Source of the DNA: Leptospira levettii
GTDB taxonomy: Bacteria; Spirochaetota; Leptospiria; Leptospirales; Leptospiraceae
Length of the DNA: 64,000 bases
Direction of reading: 5' to 3'
NCBI RefSeq assembly: GCF_002812085.1
Contig: NZ_NPDM01000004.1
Coordinates: forward strand, 62,001-126,000
The first letter of the stretch is position 1. Each line of letters begins with the position of its first letter. Under the pieces are notes generated by a model. It did not search any database. It was not told where the DNA came from and saw only the letters and a list, made by a program, of their open reading frames with translations. The position numbers and the translations under genes are program-made. Positions 63,361 to 64,000 of this stretch are shown here, piece by piece.

Positions 63361-64000
63361 ATGGTTTTTTCGAAAAGACTCTTTTCCACGTTTGTTGTTC
63401 CCTTCATTCTTCTTTTTTCCTTTTCGCAAGTTTCGGCACAAGTATTACTCACGAATCAAATTTTAGATTTAAGATCTGAATCTTCCTTCGGAAAAGAAAT
63501 TCATAAATGGAGTTTCAAACCAGGTGATTCTCCTCGAGTGACGGAAAACACAGAGGATGATTTGTATTTGGATGAAGACGAAGGTGAAATCAAAGCACAT
63601 GTTTTTTCGTATGCACAACCAAACTTAGAGGAATCTGTTCGGACAGGTTGGATCTCTGGATTTCAAATCCAAACTGGTTGGGACAAGGTGACCGATGGTG
63701 ATGGAGAATTGTATTTCCCAAGTTTTTTTGATTATATGGAGAAATACAAGGGATATGGTTGGTATCGGACTGAGATCACAATCACGAGTAGTGACATTCA
63801 AAATAAATTCAAATCTAGAAATTTAAGCTTAAGGCTTGGACAGATTAGCCAGGCAGATGCAGTGTATTGGAATGGTAAGTACATCGGTGGAACTGGATTA
63901 CTTCTTGATACAGACACAAATGTCCAATTAGAAGATAAATCTCTTTATAGTGATAAAATTAGATTTTATCGAATTCCATTCCACTTATTAAAAATTGATG
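63361..64000 (+). CDS. Signal-peptide protein with DISM-like N-terminal domain (3' end outside window)
   Basis: ATG 63361 opens a frame that stays open to the window end (213 codons). A signal peptide (FVVPFILLFSFSQVSAQ) is followed by a region that resembles the extracellular part of the protein at 7906: YGWYRTEITI, then LRLGQISQADAVYWNGKYIGG, as in RVHSADQTFWNGELIGK. It is therefore probably another 7TMR-DISM sensor, with its output domain outside the window. It is divergent from rlmD, 46 bases away. Confidence 0.65.
   Translation, partial: MVFSKRLFSTFVVPFILLFSFSQVSAQVLLTNQILDLRSESSFGKEIHKWSFKPGDSPRVTENTEDDLYLDEDEGEIKAHVFSYAQPNLEESVRTGWISGFQIQTGWDKVTDGDGELYFPSFFDYMEKYKGYGWYRTEITITSSDIQNKFKSRNLSLRLGQISQADAVYWNGKYIGGTGLLLDTDTNVQLEDKSLYSDKIRFYRIPFHLLKID

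Noticed and set aside
1..64000. CRISPR arrays, tRNA or rRNA genes
   Set aside because: No regularly spaced direct repeats and no tRNA- or rRNA-like conserved sequences were seen in the intergenic regions.

Overview
The window looks like the chromosome of a Leptospira species, more likely the saprophytic or environmental side of the genus. This is an inference from low GC content, many lipoproteins with relaxed lipoboxes, several 7TMR-DISM/SpoIIE and PAS-histidine kinase signalling proteins, a PerR-type regulator without the structural zinc site, and RecA, LolD and FecR-type genes in a spirochaete style. Coding density is high. I saw no rRNA, tRNA, CRISPR array, complete insertion sequence or prophage.

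Layout. 1-3608 holds the distal part of an ebo cluster (eboD, eboE, eboF; eboD is cut by the window edge). 3650-7559 holds a double cNMP-binding protein, DoxX, a small winged-helix regulator, a ketopantoate reductase-like protein, a TRL-type lipoprotein and an atypical PerR with a perfect 7-1-7 operator-like dyad beside it. 7906-14596 is a same-strand run: 7TMR-DISM/SpoIIE phosphatase, histidine kinase, flavoprotein/polyferredoxin fusion, glycerate kinase. 14573-23501 holds a C69 peptidase, a P-type ATPase, a patatin, a REC-PAS histidine kinase followed by a decayed receiver fragment, and a second DISM/SpoIIE phosphatase. 23544-25973 is a ClpB-like disaggregase behind a CIRCE element. 26043-40551 holds an aldo/keto reductase, a lipoprotein, recA, a Xer recombinase, a frameshifted small gene coupled to an Lnt-like acyltransferase, a sensor kinase, an acyltransferase, a ClC transporter, a FecR lipoprotein and a chemoreceptor. 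40610-51569 holds a CoA-ester lyase, a truncated globin, a transcarbamylase, PilZ, a di-haem peroxidase, TetR, pyrE, two unknowns and a Lol-type ABC exporter. 51975-59906 is a hydrogenase-4 (Hyf)-like operon with a class III cyclase gene at its end. 59912-64000 holds HDOD, SpoIID, an RNA methyltransferase and the start of a third DISM-type protein.

Most notable: the Hyf-like operon keeps the membrane, ion-pumping and 8Fe-ferredoxin parts of a group 4 hydrogenase/complex I relative. By eye alignment, all four Ni-binding cysteines of its large subunit and all four cysteines of the proximal [4Fe-4S] cluster of its small subunit are replaced. It cannot be a conventional hydrogenase and may be an undescribed kind of energy-converting hydrogenase-related (Ehr) complex. 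Other items: the ebo cluster, the CIRCE-controlled ClpB paralogue, the transcarbamylase lacking HCLP, the receiver remnant, the frameshifted gene, and two GC-rich hairpin elements that may be interspersed repeats.
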